Below are positions 1-11,401 of a DNA stretch of 64,000 nucleotides, in pieces. The translations under genes and the position numbers were made by a program. The notes under the pieces were generated by a model, which saw only the letters and a program-made list of their open reading frames with translations, searched no databases and was not told the DNA's origin. How positions within the stretch are numbered: position 1 is the stretch's first letter; each line of letters opens with the position of its first letter. This DNA is from Girardinichthys multiradiatus. Taxonomy: Eukaryota; Chordata; Actinopteri; Cyprinodontiformes; Goodeidae. The stretch spans positions 23,373,163-23,437,162 of the forward strand of contig NC_061811.1 in assembly GCF_021462225.1 (NCBI RefSeq), read 5' to 3'.

Positions 1-708
1 GCTGTTTTTTCCACATATAACCGCAGAGCTCGTACTGGGCAGAGTGTATGCAGTCGTTCATGCTCCTGAGAGGAGAATGGTGGTGGGTAGAAAGCCATTA
101 ATTCAAGGGCACGGCATGGCAGAGCCGTAGCAACCTTAGGTATAAAGGCAGGATTAGGTTTCAGTAAAACCCTTGACTCATCCAGAAACTGCATACAGGA
201 CAGGTTAGCTGAAAGCGCTTGAATGTCACTCACACGCTTAGCAGAAACCAGAGCAATCAATAAGGCCGTTTTAAAGGAAAGCACTTTGAGCTCAACCTGC
301 TGCAACGGTTCGAACGGTGCACGTGACAACGCATCGAGTACCATAGGTAAATCCCACGAAGGAGTGAGGCTCCTCGACACTGGACGGAGCTGTGGTGCAC
401 CTTTCATGAATTGACACACCAGGGGGTGCTGCCCCACTGTTTTGTCACCAAAGCCAACGTGCCAGTCTGAAATAGCAGCCAGGTACACCTTCACAGTGGA
501 AAAAGCCAAGCCTTTATACAACAGTGCCTGCAGAAAAGTTAAAACGTCCGACACAGGGATTTGCATTACGCTCACCATAGGTTTTGCGCACCAACCCACG
601 AATGCCTGCCATTTACCCTCATACACGTTACACGTGGAAACGGCCCTTGCATTTTGAATTGTGTCAATAACGTTCTGGGGAAGCCCACTGGCAGCCAGAT
701 TTAACCCC
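1..708 (-). CDS. DIRS tyrosine recombinase, partial (C terminus outside window)
   Basis: An uninterrupted minus-strand frame runs from about 708 to the window edge: GLNLAASGLPQNVIDTIQNA, CNVYEGKWQAFVGWC, VKVYLAAISDWHVGFGDKTV, then LIALVSAKRVSDIQALS and CPVRALRLYVEK. The Arg of AKRVSD (codon at 234-236) matches the first catalytic Arg of tyrosine recombinases. The later His-x-x-Arg and nucleophilic Tyr would lie beyond base 1. The enzyme would join circular element DNA to the target. The true start is unclear, as the frame overlaps the preceding one. Confidence 0.82.
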
Positions 709-1150
709 TCACAGGCCAGGCCCATAGGGCCTTGCGCTCCGGATGCGGATGAAATATTTCTCCGCGTGCCTGCGTCAGGAGATCTCTGCGGAGGGGAAGC
801 TGCCATGGCTCGCCGTGTAGCATCTGAAAAATCTCCACTAGCCAATGTTTCCCTGGCCAGCGGGGAGCTATCAGAATGAGTGAGTGTTTTCCCTCTCGCA
901 CCCTGGTGAGAGTAGGAATGATCAGTTCCAGCGGGGGAAAGGCGTACAGTAGGACCGGTGGCCATTTGTGCGCTAGAGCATCCAGTCCAAGTGGAGCCTG
1001 TCGCTCTGTCAGTGAGAAAAACATCGGACACTGAGGGTTTTCCCCTGATGCGAAGAGGTCGACCTCCGCTCGGCCGTACCTCCTCCATATCTGGGACATC
1101 ACCTCGCTGTGGAGTTTCCACTCTTTGTAGCGGGGATTGCCCCTTGACAC
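701..1150 (-). pseudogene. DIRS RNase H C-terminal/connection region
   Basis: Frame of 149 codons with EWKLHSEVMSQIWRRYGRAE, VDLFASGENPQCPMFFSL, LGLDALAHKWPPVLLYAFPP and APRWPGKHWL, a block typical of fish DIRS and related retroelements between RNase H and the recombinase. It ends WAWPVRG-stop; the homologous reading then continues in a different frame as the recombinase, which suggests one more indel near 710. Confidence 0.8.
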
Positions 1151-2001
1151 CTCTGTTCATTACCCCTCGCACGTGAGTTGCTCTCAGCGACAGCAGGTGT
1201 GAGCTGGTCAAGATTATCAGTCTGTATGCCAGCTCGTGTAAATGACGTGAGCGCAGACCCCCCTGTCTGTTGATGGAAGCAACCACTGTTGTGTTGTCCG
1301 TTCTGACTAAAGTGTCTCAGTGCCAGCATCACGGCCAGGAGTTCCAGACAATTTATGTGAGCTGTCTGTGTTTGTGGACTCCGAACGCCGTTTACCATCA
1401 TCCCCTCGTGAGTGGCTCCCCAACCTGTCAGCGAGGCATCTGTGGTAATTACCTTCCTCGTCAGGATGGTTCCCATGGTAATGCCGGTGTTGAGAAAACC
1501 GGGGCGCTTCCACGGGCTCAGCGCGCGTGCACATATGAGAGAAACCAGGACGCTGCGGTGAGCATGGCGTGTGGGGCTCAAGCTGAGTGACGCCACCCTT
1601 CTCTGAAACGGGCGCATGTGTAGTCGGCCGAGTGTGATGACCGCCAGCGCAGATGCCATCAGACCCAACAGTCTGAGGCATAATCTGAATTTCTCCTGTG
1701 TGCCTCTGCAAAAGAGTGCCAGACAACCCTGAAAGGCTTTTACTCGGTCCGCTGAGAGGCGCGCTCTGAACACGGCTGAATTCAGGGACAGGCCAATGAA
1801 GGTGATTGTTTGTACTGGGGTTAAAATGCTCTTTTCCCGGTTTATTGTGAATCCCAGAGCTGTCAGATGTAAAGTAAGCATCTCGGCGTGCATCATGAGC
1901 TCCTCTAAAGACTGAGCTGCAATCAGCCAATAGTCTATATACGTCACCAGACGCATCCCCCTTCCCCTCAGAGGTGCGATGGCTGCCTTTCGCGAACACA
2001 C
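1099..2001 (-). pseudogene. DIRS reverse transcriptase palm plus RNase H, mutated
   Basis: Continues the RT in a shifted frame: GMRLVTYIDYWLIAAQSLEE, GFTINREKS and FIGLSLNS, followed by an RNase H domain starting ITTDASLTGWGATHEG with INCLELLAVMLALRHF. The catalytic palm box, normally Y-x-D-D, reads Y-I-D-Y (1930-1941), so the second Asp is lost. Near 1300 the homologous reading shifts frame again. Confidence 0.85.
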
Positions 2002-2680
2002 GAGGGCTTAGTGAGAGGCCAAAAGGAAGTACCAGATACTCGTATACCTTTCCCTGAAACGCAAATCTGAGGTTTTTTCTGTGAGGGGGGTATATAGGGA
2101 TATGGAAATATGCGTCTTTCAAGTCTATGGAGACAAACCAGTCTCCTTGACGCACAAACCTTATCAGAGCTGCGTGTGTTAGCATCCTGAACGAATACCG
2201 ATATGTGTTCAGAGCCCGCAGATCCAGTATCGGTCGCAGACTCCCGCCCCTTTTCGGCACGAGAAAGTATCTGGAGTAAAACCCGTCTCTGCTTTGCTCC
2301 TGCGGTACCAGCCGGACAGTTCTTTTGTGCTGCAGGGAAATTATTTCCTCTTGCTGACGCGAGCAGACTCTCCCCGGGCGCATGACTGTTCTATGCCCTT
2401 GAAATGGGGTGGGGCTGTCACAAATTGGAGCCTGTATCCCTTGGATACAGTCTTTATCACCCAATCTGACGCTCCACACGCTCGCCACAGCTGAGTGTTG
2501 TTTGCCAGTGGACCTAAAGGTGTAAACACTGCGCGACACCGGCTGAGGGATCTGCTGTTCCGCTACAACTGCTAGCTGCGCTCCACCCAGGTCTGCTTCT
2601 TCCACAGAAAAAGCAGCCTGCTGTGTTAGAGGTAGGGTGAGAGCTCCCCCTTGAGGCCTCATGTGCAGCTGCACAGCCAC
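2002..2680 (-). pseudogene. DIRS reverse transcriptase, N-terminal part, frameshifted
   Basis: The frame reads RYFLVPKRGGSLRPILDLRA, then WFVSIDLKDAYFHIPI (RT catalytic Asp motif) and VLPFGLSLSPRVF, classic DIRS/Ty3-like RT blocks. At about 2000, directly after SPRVF, the homologous reading moves to another frame, so the fingers and palm are split over two ORFs. The first ~120 residues of this frame look only loosely RT-like. RT copies the element RNA into DNA; this copy is inactive by frameshift. Confidence 0.85.
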
Positions 2681-3310
2681 GTCCTGCCCGTGTGTTATGT
2701 TTCACATATTTTTCATGTTTTTTCGTTGTGGCTGCGCCCTCGGCTCCAGGCCTGGATGCGTGCCAGAAAACAACTTTATTGAACATGTTGTGAAGGGGGA
2801 AGGTGTTTTTAGACACTGGCATGTGTTTGTGCACTGTTGTGGGCTTTCTGGCCACAGCTGCGGCTCCACTGAGCTCTCGGTGGCTTTGATCCTCCTCCGC
2901 TTCGGTCGGCTCTGAACGATGAGCTCCAACGTCGGCTTTGCAGGCCGTTTGAATTGCCTTGAACGTGGTGTTCTGAACTCAAACTGGGACAGGATGTGTC
3001 CTGGTAGGGGAGTGCAGGTGTCCGGCAGATCCTGCTCTTCCATCCCGAAGACAGCTCCTTAGGTAGCGCGCCTCTTTTTCTTTGCGCTCACAGTAGCGGA
3101 AGGGGTCGCTTGGTTTCCCAGTGTCGCCGGGGGAGCGACTGGCTTCCTTCCCCAAGCACATTTGAGTTTGGTTTGTTTCCCACAGTCCATTGACTCCGGC
3201 TGAGGCTGGCGTTTGGGGATGCGGTAGGCCGGTTGAGCCGCCGCTTGAGCAAACGGCACATGGGGTGCTGGGGGGGTGGGGGAGCTGCGCTTTCCTGGGC
3301 AGACACAGCT

Positions 3311-4579
3311 TTAGCGCTTCACCTTCCCTCTTTTTTTCCTCAGCGTTTTTGCAAGGCTGCCACGGTGGGGCCGAATAAGCTCTTCGGGGTCCATGGGGGT
3401 GTCGAGGAGCTGGTTCTTCTCTCTTTGAGACAGGCTAGACAGGTTCAGCCATCTAGCTCTCTCCTGAGTGACCATCAGGGCCATGGCTCTCCCGGAGGCT
3501 TGGACAGCGCTTCTGTGGAGACGCAGGCATAGGTCTGTCACCACGCACAATTCGTCCCACAAATCGGCCATCGGTGTGCCAGTCATCTGCTCCTGTAACT
3601 CCGCTTGGTAAGCGAGGAGAAGAGATGAAGCGTTTAAGGCTTTAACAGATGCAGGCACCGCCTTGTAGCTTTTCTCATTCAGAGCGGACTGAAAAGAATC
3701 AGCTTTGAACGGAAGGGTGGGTCCTGCCGCTGTCATGGCTGACTTCCGCAATGGGAGCAGGTGAGATGCCAGCAGAGGTTCGACGGGAGGCAGATGTGAA
3801 AAACCGCCGGCCTCCATGCCCATCCAGTCCAGCGCCGACCCTCCCAGGGCGGGGTTCTTGGCTGTGAGAGGATTGCTCCAGGACCGAGTTGCTTCCTCGA
3901 GGCACTCGGGAAAGACCGGCAACAGCGTTCTGCTGGAAGATTTGGCTCTCGTAAGCCGCTTCCCCTCATATCGAGATGTGGTAGTTTCGGTGAGGGTGTC
4001 CGGCCACTCGATGCCCAGCTTCTTTGCTGCCCTTCTGCAGACATCATGCAGGTCCGTTGCAGTCGGGTTTTGGGAACCGCAGCGACTGGTCTCATCCGTC
4101 ACCGAGGGCTTTGCAGCCGACGGGATGGCATAAGGCCCGCAGTCCAGCTCGTCGTCGTCAGACCCAAGACTGATGGACTCCACTTCAGATTCGGACTCAG
4201 CATTAGCAAGAGTGCTGAAAACTGGAAGTGCGGCCTCGTCTTCCTGTGGGTCAGTCAGTGGCACGACAGCGTCGAGCTGATCACCCCAACTGGCTCCAGC
4301 CAAAGTGGGCTCTCTCTCATCAGTACCAGGAAGCTCAGGTGGCGGGGGATTGGCTACCCCCATCATAGGATAATCCTCCGACAAGCTAGCTTGGCGTGCT
4401 AGCCTGCGCCGACGAGATTTAAGGGAGAGCCGGGCACAGTGCTCGCAGCTCGCTGGTGACGCTAACGTGTCCTGGGCATTTGGCAGCCCCAGACACGAAG
4501 CACAGACAGAGTGGGTATCTGCCCCAGCTATGAGATTGCCACATGTGCAGGTTCTAGATGGTGGTTTGACTCTGTTCAT
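3311..4579 (-). CDS. DIRS gag-like protein ORF
   Basis: Open frame of 422 codons, the only long intact one in the DIRS copy. The N terminus has Cys/His clusters (C11, C13, H23, C26, C29, then C45 and C48) that could bind zinc. An acidic Ser/Glu/Asp-rich stretch follows, then a helical region, and the C terminus is strongly basic (KTLRKKRGKVKR). The position first in the element, the size and the basic tail fit the nucleocapsid-like first ORF of fish DIRS elements; I infer this from context, as gag proteins diverge fast. The Met start at 4579 is the first in frame after the leader. Confidence 0.75.
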   Translation of the reverse strand: MNRVKPPSRTCTCGNLIAGADTHSVCASCLGLPNAQDTLASPASCEHCARLSLKSRRRRLARQASLSEDYPMMGVANPPPPELPGTDEREPTLAGASWGDQLDAVVPLTDPQEDEAALPVFSTLANAESESEVESISLGSDDDELDCGPYAIPSAAKPSVTDETSRCGSQNPTATDLHDVCRRAAKKLGIEWPDTLTETTTSRYEGKRLTRAKSSSRTLLPVFPECLEEATRSWSNPLTAKNPALGGSALDWMGMEAGGFSHLPPVEPLLASHLLPLRKSAMTAAGPTLPFKADSFQSALNEKSYKAVPASVKALNASSLLLAYQAELQEQMTGTPMADLWDELCVVTDLCLRLHRSAVQASGRAMALMVTQERARWLNLSSLSQREKNQLLDTPMDPEELIRPHRGSLAKTLRKKRGKVKR

Positions 4580-6099
4580 GGTGAGAACGAGTGCAAGTTA
4601 CACAACTTCGTAAGCTTCGTTAAGATTGCAGCTAGTTTGGTGACCAGTTGCAGCGCTGCTGTTTGGCGACAGACCAGCGTTGAAAAGGACTCAGAACGGT
4701 CGAGCACAGTTATTGAGAAGCGCTCGGCGGCTGAGTTGTTGGCTCGCTCTGTGAACAGTTAAGCTAACTCAAGTTACTGTAATGACCGTCTGAGAGGTGC
4801 TTCTGGGAGCAAGAAGAGGTGTTAGGCTGAAGATCACCTACGTGATGCCGGCTTCTATACTGGGAGGAAGTCCCTCCCATGGGAGCGGACGTCACTTCCG
4901 CCTGCCAGTCAAGACTGGCGTAATGTAATAGAGCTTCTGGGGGACAGGCGCTGGAAGCGTGTCCCTTAGTGAGATACCGAAACGAATGTTGAAAGAGAAC
5001 CTTTTGAGGCCATCACTGCAATCAAACGATTCCTATAACAGACAACCATTCACAGTGCAAGACCAGATAAAATATTATTTTAATAGACTAATGTTTTAAA
5101 CCTTTCAGTTAAATACTCTTTAGTATCAAGCTCGTGTTCTTACCGGTTAGCAGTTGAGCTGACATAAGAAGCTGATAGCTAAGCACCAGAATCAAACACA
5201 TACCTTTAAAATACCAGGGTTAATAAAAGGGTTAAAATGCATAAGTGCGGACGGCGCATTATGATCAATGTTCTGTTTAAAATCACCCTTTTGATAAAGT
5301 TTGTCTTAACTTTAAAAACACAAACAAAGAACACAAACTGAACATGTGTGCTGCAGATATTCTGCTAGCACCAAGATAGCTGAGTTCAACACAAACAAAA
5401 CCAAACTTCATAAAATGAAAAACATTTAGATCATTTCAATCTAAATCCTTTTATTTCTCTGTCTCTGCCCAAACACTTAACCTCATGAACCGTGGTGAGG
5501 AACGTTGTCCAAGGCGGCGAAGTTTGAAGAAATGTCCACAGTCTTTAAACGGTTAGCTTCCAGCTAACTTCTGTAGCTGTGGATGAAAGACGGCTCGTTG
5601 TGTCCGCCAACTACACTGCACGTTAACACGGTGACGCGGCTCCTGTTGTCCTTCTCTCAGACAGGGAAAACCGCTCCGCTCGGCTTCGTAGTGACCGTGT
5701 CTCTGTAGGGAACTTCTCTGGGACAGTTTGCTTCTGCAGGCCTCAGAGAGAAAGTAAGCAATGCTTACACCTTAATTTCCCTGTTCATGAATGAAAATAC
5801 CGGATACACATACAGTATTTCATTCGTACTTAACTTTGCATATGATGGATGATCGTATGACATCCTTGGATCCAGTTTGAATAGTTTTGTCTTTTTGCCA
5901 CCAAAGAGACATCAGCGCGCTTTGCCCCCCTCCTATACCGATGAACACCGGTGTGGAAGAGATCGGACCATTGAAAAGGGGGTGCTTTTATTTGGCCAAT
6001 GATGTCACAGGAAGTCCTCAGTTACCCCCTTCCTCAGTGGCTGGAAGTAGGTTAATGCAATTTATTTTGGAAGTTCCAGGAAAGTCTTTACCGGAGTTT

Positions 6100-6895
6100 A
6101 ATGTTGAAATCCATGTCTGCCATGGCTGGGTCCCAACAATTCCAAAACCAGTTTTCATGATTTTGTCCTGTTTTATCACACAATATGTAAATATTGAACA
6201 TTTAAACCATCTACCTATTGATTCCATGTGAAGTTGAAGAATTTGGAGGTAGATTTACATTTTTATGAATCCATCCACATTGTGCAATGGATCTAGTACT
6301 GCCAGGTACGGCACAAACCCCCCAGCATGATGCTACCACCATCGTACTAGCCACATTGTACAGTTTTAAAGGTGGCCTCACCTTGACTCCTCCAACCATA
6401 CTGGTCTTTGGAACCAAAGGGATCTGACCATAAAATCCTTATCCTTGAGGTATATAGCTTGTCAGATTTTTATTATTATTCTTTTTTATGTTTTGGATTT
6501 TTATACTCTTAAACACTCATTTGTGCAAAACTGTCTAGCTGTAGATTTGAGGTGACATTATTCGATCCACTTGTGCCAGGAAACAAGCCAATTTGCCAAC
6601 ATTTCAGATCAGTAGAGCAGTCAATTATTCAGGCCAAACCTTACTCAGGGTAAAAAAACAAACATGCTACAAAAGACATGGAGCTTCTCTGCAACTTACT
6701 AAGTGACATGTATCCAAAGATATTGGAGTCTGTTTATACAATTTTGGCCCTGTGTGGCTTTGAGAAAATCCACAATGAATTTGAACTTGTGCACCCAACT
6801 CTTTTGCTTTTATAAATACATCTTCAAAACCCTAACATTAGTATGATATTCATGGCCATAATGAGTGGATGTAAACCTCTCACCAGCACTGTAAG
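6100..6895 (-). mobile_element. Tc1/mariner relic
   Basis: Contains the minus-strand transposase signature seen in Tc1 copies (CCCAGCATGATGCTACCACC, encoding the GGS-I-M-L-W-G block on the other strand) at about 6325 and a terminal-repeat-like end (GGATGTAAACCTCTCACCAG) at about 6867. No reading frame survives. Borders are approximate. Confidence 0.55.
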
Positions 6896-7379
6896 CTGGC
6901 TGGTGTTGTGCAGCCACATCCCAGAACTGCTAGAAAACGTTGGGGCGATTTGTGTTTCTGGAGTTGGTTCTTGATCGTTGTTTTTATTATTTGTTGGTAG
7001 ACATTGTCCTGCTTTTGAATGGGGTGGACAGCTAGGGGGGCAAATGTTTTTTATTAAAATGTTTTATCAGTATTTAGGCAATTGGTTAGTACTGGAGTGA
7101 TATGCTTCTTTGTCTAGACTCACTATTTCTGAACAGAACACAATGAACTTGTTTTTAATGCTTTTTTTATTCAAACGCAGTGAAAACAAACTCCTTTTCC
7201 TGGTTTCCTGGCAAACTTTGTCTTCTGCCTTAATATTGCCTCCTAAATGCCAACTGTGCTTCTAAAAAATAGTCATTAGTCATTACTGGACATTGAGGTT
7301 TTAAAGTTCACTGAATTTAACAGGACTTTTATGGGATAATAAGATGTAAAAAGGCCCTTTTTAAAAGAGAGTCATTCCT

Positions 7380-8420
7380 TTCAGTCCCGCTCAGGAAAGC
7401 TTGTGTCTCTCCAAAGAGTGGTCTTGCTGTCTCTGGAGGCAGACTAATGGCAGCTTCTAGTGGGCTTATTTGGGTTTAATGTGGCATAATGAGGTTAGGT
7501 AATTGGGTTTAGGTCAAGTTGTAAAACAGGTTTAGAGGAGACGGAGATGTGGAGATCATGCAAATGAATGGTGTTAGATCGCCAATGGCTCATACTGATG
7601 GCTTCTTTAAGACTTTGCAAAGCATATATTGTACAAGTGCAGCCTCATCCCAGCTTCCTTCATGTACAAATGGTTTCAGTAACCTTAATTCCATCCGGAG
7701 CATCAATTAGGAAAACACTCACACAAGTGCTAAGTGGTCTTTGGAGAAATAGTTCCACATTAATGCCTTCTTAGTATGGTTTTATCACTCACTCCTGTCG
7801 TCGTAGATTTCAGTCATCCCTTTCTCTCCTTGTAAATATCAAATCATGTGTTATATATTATTTAAGAGCTGGGAAGTTAATGAACATATTAAGAAATGTT
7901 GCATCCCCCTTCAGGAGTTCGGAGCCAATTTTCAAAATTTCTTAAAAGGCATGACTAATTAAAGAGGATGTTTTAATTGGATTGAATTTTAATGCATTTC
8001 TTCACCCTTCTTATTACCTTTGTGGCGGGGTTAAGATGAGAGGATGTTGAGATTAGATATTCTCACACTAATTAAGAATACAGATCCCCTGGGAGGAGAA
8101 TAAGGGCCTGCTCATTCTATCCTTCCACACCCTGTCTACTCTGCTCCTTTCCCCTCCCTCCTCTCTACCGTGGCCCTCTGTCTCTCCTCCCTGAAGCGCT
8201 GGACCACGGAGACCCACAGGAGAAACGCAGCTGGGATTAAGATGAACGCGGGATGGGATGCGACATCCCTCCTTCACATCTCCTTTCCATTTTCCTCTCG
8301 TCTTCCAGCCGTCGCTCCCCATGGGGCCTGAAGATGACACATTAACCTTTGAGGTTGTCAGGCCATGAGAGACGAGAGATTCTCACATTAGGATTAACTT
8401 CATTCGTCTAATTAAACACA
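7380..8420. other. Candidate non-repetitive, possibly conserved intronic DNA
   Basis: No transposon or coding signature. Unlike the flanks it has balanced composition with repeated homeobox-type AATTA/TAATTA cores (for example around 7950-8075 and 8400) and an ATGCAAAT octamer at about 7558. Only an alignment to other fish could show conservation. Confidence 0.25.
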
Positions 8421-9399
8421 TGACCATGCCAATGAACAGGACCATGTGATCTGCAGTTGTAGAGGAACTGTATTGGATTTTCGGGGAAATTATAAGCACA
8501 TTTCAGCAGATTTTGTTTAGAGTGGCATTGCTGTCACAACTTCAAAGTCCATCCATATAGGTATTCAGTTACTTGTTAATAATTATGTCAGTGATAGAAA
8601 AAGCAAGTAGATAATGTGCAGGTGCCTCCCAAACAAATTAAAAGATCATCAAAATGATTTATTTAAACCACTTAAGTCAACAAAGGGAAACTTGTATACT
8701 ATATACTGTAGATTAGTTATGCATAGGAGGCTTTTTTTATCACAAGACTTTATTTCTGTTTATTTTTTATGATAATGGCTCCTATGGTCTGTCTCAGGGT
8801 GGCCTTGCCTGACAGTGAAGGTGATCCATCTTTTTCAGACCTCAAGCAGCCACAAAACACAGTTGTCCAGTTTTTATAATGATTTATTTTCAAAATGTTA
8901 TTTTTCTTTTCAGATTCACTGAGACAGAGCTGGGGGTAACTTCAGGGTGGACCTTTGCAAAAACAAATGAAAAGAAAAAATTAAAAAAATCAACCAAACT
9001 GACTAAAAATAAAGAAACCAAATAACAAAAAGCCATATTCATAAATAATATATACAGGAGAGAACTAGGGCCAAAATAAAAGCCATTCCACCCCTATAAA
9101 CACCTCAGCATCATGTACAACATCGAAGTTGTTCTGAGAGGTGCTTCACAGGTTAAGTGTTGGGATGAGCAGAGCATGAAAACGGGTGCTCTGCGTCATA
9201 CGCTATCTCTTGGGTAATGAATCTGCATCCGTCCATCTTCTGGCTCCATCAAATCATGGAGAGGGACCTGCACACTCAAATTTCCTTTTTTTTTTTAAAA
9301 CAGCACCTCTTAACAGCAGCCGTAGGCTACTGAAAACCCAACATATTACATAAGGCCAATTTTAACGCAAAATATCAGCCTACTGAGAAGTATGTCCTG

Positions 9400-10290
9400 G
9401 TAATGTTCAGTATATGCCCTCAGTACTTGGTGGGAACTGCTTTTGCATGAATTACAGATGAGACTGTGAATCTGCTGAGGTGTTAAGCCCAGGTTGCTTT
9501 AATATCTGCATTCAGATCGTTATCTCAGGTGTCTCTCATCTGCCTCTGGACAGGAGGACATAGATTCTCTGTGAGGCAGTGTGGGCAGGTGCCAAGTCCT
9601 GCTGGAAAATGAAATCAGCTTCTCTGTTAGACTTGTGAGCAGAGGAAAACATGAAATGCAATAAAAGTCTTAAAGTCTAACTTTAGACTTGATAAAACAC
9701 AGTGGACCAACACAAGTAGATGACACGTCTCCCTAAATCATCACTGACTATGGAAACTGCACATTGGATTGGATCACAAGCAACGTGAATTCTGTGCCTC
9801 TACACTCCTCTTACAGACTGTTGGACATTGATTTCCCAAGTGAAATATCAAATTTTTTCACCTGAAATGGGGACTTTGGACCACTGAGGAACAGTCCCGT
9901 CATTTTTCTCCTTAGCCCACGTAAGACTCTTCTGACTGGCTTAACATGGGGGAAGCAACAGTTGTATCCCAGGTCCTGGAGACATCTTTGTGCATAATGG
10001 CTCTTGAAGCATGTGCACCGGCCCCAGTCCACTCCTTGTAAATCTCCCTGAAACCCATGAATGGGTTTGCTTCACAATCCTCTGAACATTTAACATCCCC
10101 TTTTTTGTTGTTCTGATGTAGTATTCTAATCTTCTGAGAAGCAGAACTTTGGGTTCACTGACAGCAATAAATCATTGAGATTTACAGAAATAAATCACTC
10201 TGTGTTTAAAAGATCCATACAAAAATGAGTTTCACTTTTTGATTTTAATTCCAGAAATAAATAAACTTTTAAACTATTTTATTTAATTGA
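9400..10290 (-). mobile_element. Tc1 relic related to the long-TIR Tc1 family
   Basis: Degraded minus-strand transposase: the opposite strand of 9690-10030 reads like 'W-T-G-A-T...L-R-G-L-R-R-K-M-T' and 'P-T-L-C-F-I-K' equivalents of the family, with GTGCCAAGTCCTGCTGGAAA (about 9589) matching the reverse complement of the FQHDLAPAH region. The right end near 10290 resembles a terminal repeat. Many indels and stops. Confidence 0.6.
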
Positions 10291-11339
10291 GATGCTGCTG
10301 TAGAACAAGCCATCGTGAAACACCATCAGCTACACTTGTTTGGTTCCAATGGTGCTACCCTCAGACTGTTTTTCTAACATTAAAAGTAGGAGAAAGGGCA
10401 AATACTACATGGCTTGGAATTTCCTCAAATTTTGCATTTTATGTTCATGTCCTGTTATGTTTTTATTGTTCTATTCTTTGTCATTAGCACCTGGTACTGT
10501 AAGCTTTGTTTTTAGTCTGAGCGGTGAAGAATGTGCTGTAGGAAACCGAGGGCTGTGCTTTCTCTCAGGGTGAGATAGAGTTCATCATTGTGGCCTCAAT
10601 TTCAAAAAGGCAAACTCAGGGCTTCGCTGTCACAATGGAGTAAAACCCCTCCAGTGCAAGACGAGCTCAGTAAATTGTTGACTGATTTATTTTACTTTTC
10701 ATTTCTAAATTAGACCAGTCAGTGTGTTAATCCTAATCTGAAGCCGCAGTTTTTTATTTCTGTAAACAGGAAGAGTGTATTTCATTTTGTAAATGGAAAC
10801 TTAAACGCTTTTGTCTTAATGTCTGGGGAGTGGGGGGGTAGCAAGCCTGTATTTTAGGAGCATGCCACCACTGAGTATGCATACAAAACTGAATTGGGGC
10901 ATTTTTTTCTTTTCCCTCCTTCTTTTCTCTCCCATGCCTATGAGTCACTTCCATGCACCATTTCAGGGGAAGGGGAGACAAATAAACAATATCCCTTTCC
11001 AGAGTTTATGTTCTCAAAGAGAACTAGATGTGCAGGGGGCAGGCAAGGGTGAATTGGGGAAGTTTTTGGCTTACAATTGAAATGTGTTGCCCTTTAGAGA
11101 GAGATCTGTGTACACTACTTGCAAAGTCAAACAAATAGATACGGGGTGCAGGTTTAGTAGTGTTTTTGTGTGACTGCCCGTAAACCTCCCTGCCTGTCAT
11201 CTTCAATCACTGAGTCAGTTTCTGATCAGACCTCTTGCTCTCTCTCCATCTTTCTCTCTCCTTCTCTGTGCGTGCGTGTATTTGTCTCTGTTTGTGCTGC
11301 TTTGTGAATGTTCCTCTGTGTTTTTCATGCGGAGGCCAG

Positions 11340-11401
11340 GCCTGGATCCAGAGAAGCACTTGGGAAAATCCCTGGCTGACATGGAGCCCTACTTGAAACA
11401 G
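11340..11401 (+). CDS. dph6: dph6 exon a: end of ligase core, LDPEKHLGK segment
   Basis: First visible exon. It enters with two bases of a Gly codon (acceptor CAG at 11337-11339) and reads [20 protein letters not shown], then GT at 11402. This matches the conserved DPH6 stretch before the GEGGEYET loop. The start of the exon could lie a few bases earlier if another AG is used, but the phase supports this one. Confidence 0.85.

Larger units (their letters stand above)
1..5000 (-). mobile_element. DIRS-type tyrosine-recombinase retrotransposon, degraded, cut by window edge
   Basis: Minus-strand order is gag-like ORF, reverse transcriptase, RNase H and tyrosine recombinase, which defines the DIRS order of retroelements (they integrate with a recombinase rather than a DDE integrase). 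The 5' end is placed near 5000, where an ORF-free leader of about 420 bp ends; no inverted terminal repeat can be confirmed because the other end is off the window. At least two frameshifts (about 2000 and 1300) and probably one near 710 break the polyprotein, so this copy looks dead. It lies antisense to dph6, presumably in an upstream intron. Confidence 0.88.
5001..11339. other. Upstream dph6 intron (or 5' flank), no exon seen
   Basis: I searched for the missing dph6 N-terminal exons (SGGKDS loop, SDYQR, YLWQRN motifs) and did not see them. 5001-5900 is GC-richer near 5490-5760 and unassigned. 6100-6895 and 9400-10290 are Tc1 relics. 7380-8420 looks unique and rather rich in homeobox-type ATTA motifs. 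10290-11339 is unassigned. Confidence 0.6.

Noticed and set aside
3816..4402. Plus-strand ORFs of 105-118 codons in the DIRS region
   Set aside because: Shadows of the minus-strand gag-like frame.
5887..6231. 114-codon plus-strand ORF
   Set aside because: Overlaps the start of a Tc1 relic, no recognised motif, no splice context.
5001..11339. Search for the dph6 start codon and ATP-binding-loop exon
   Set aside because: No SGGKDS-like or SDYQR-like coding stretch with splice sites was found, so the 5' exons are taken to be outside the window.
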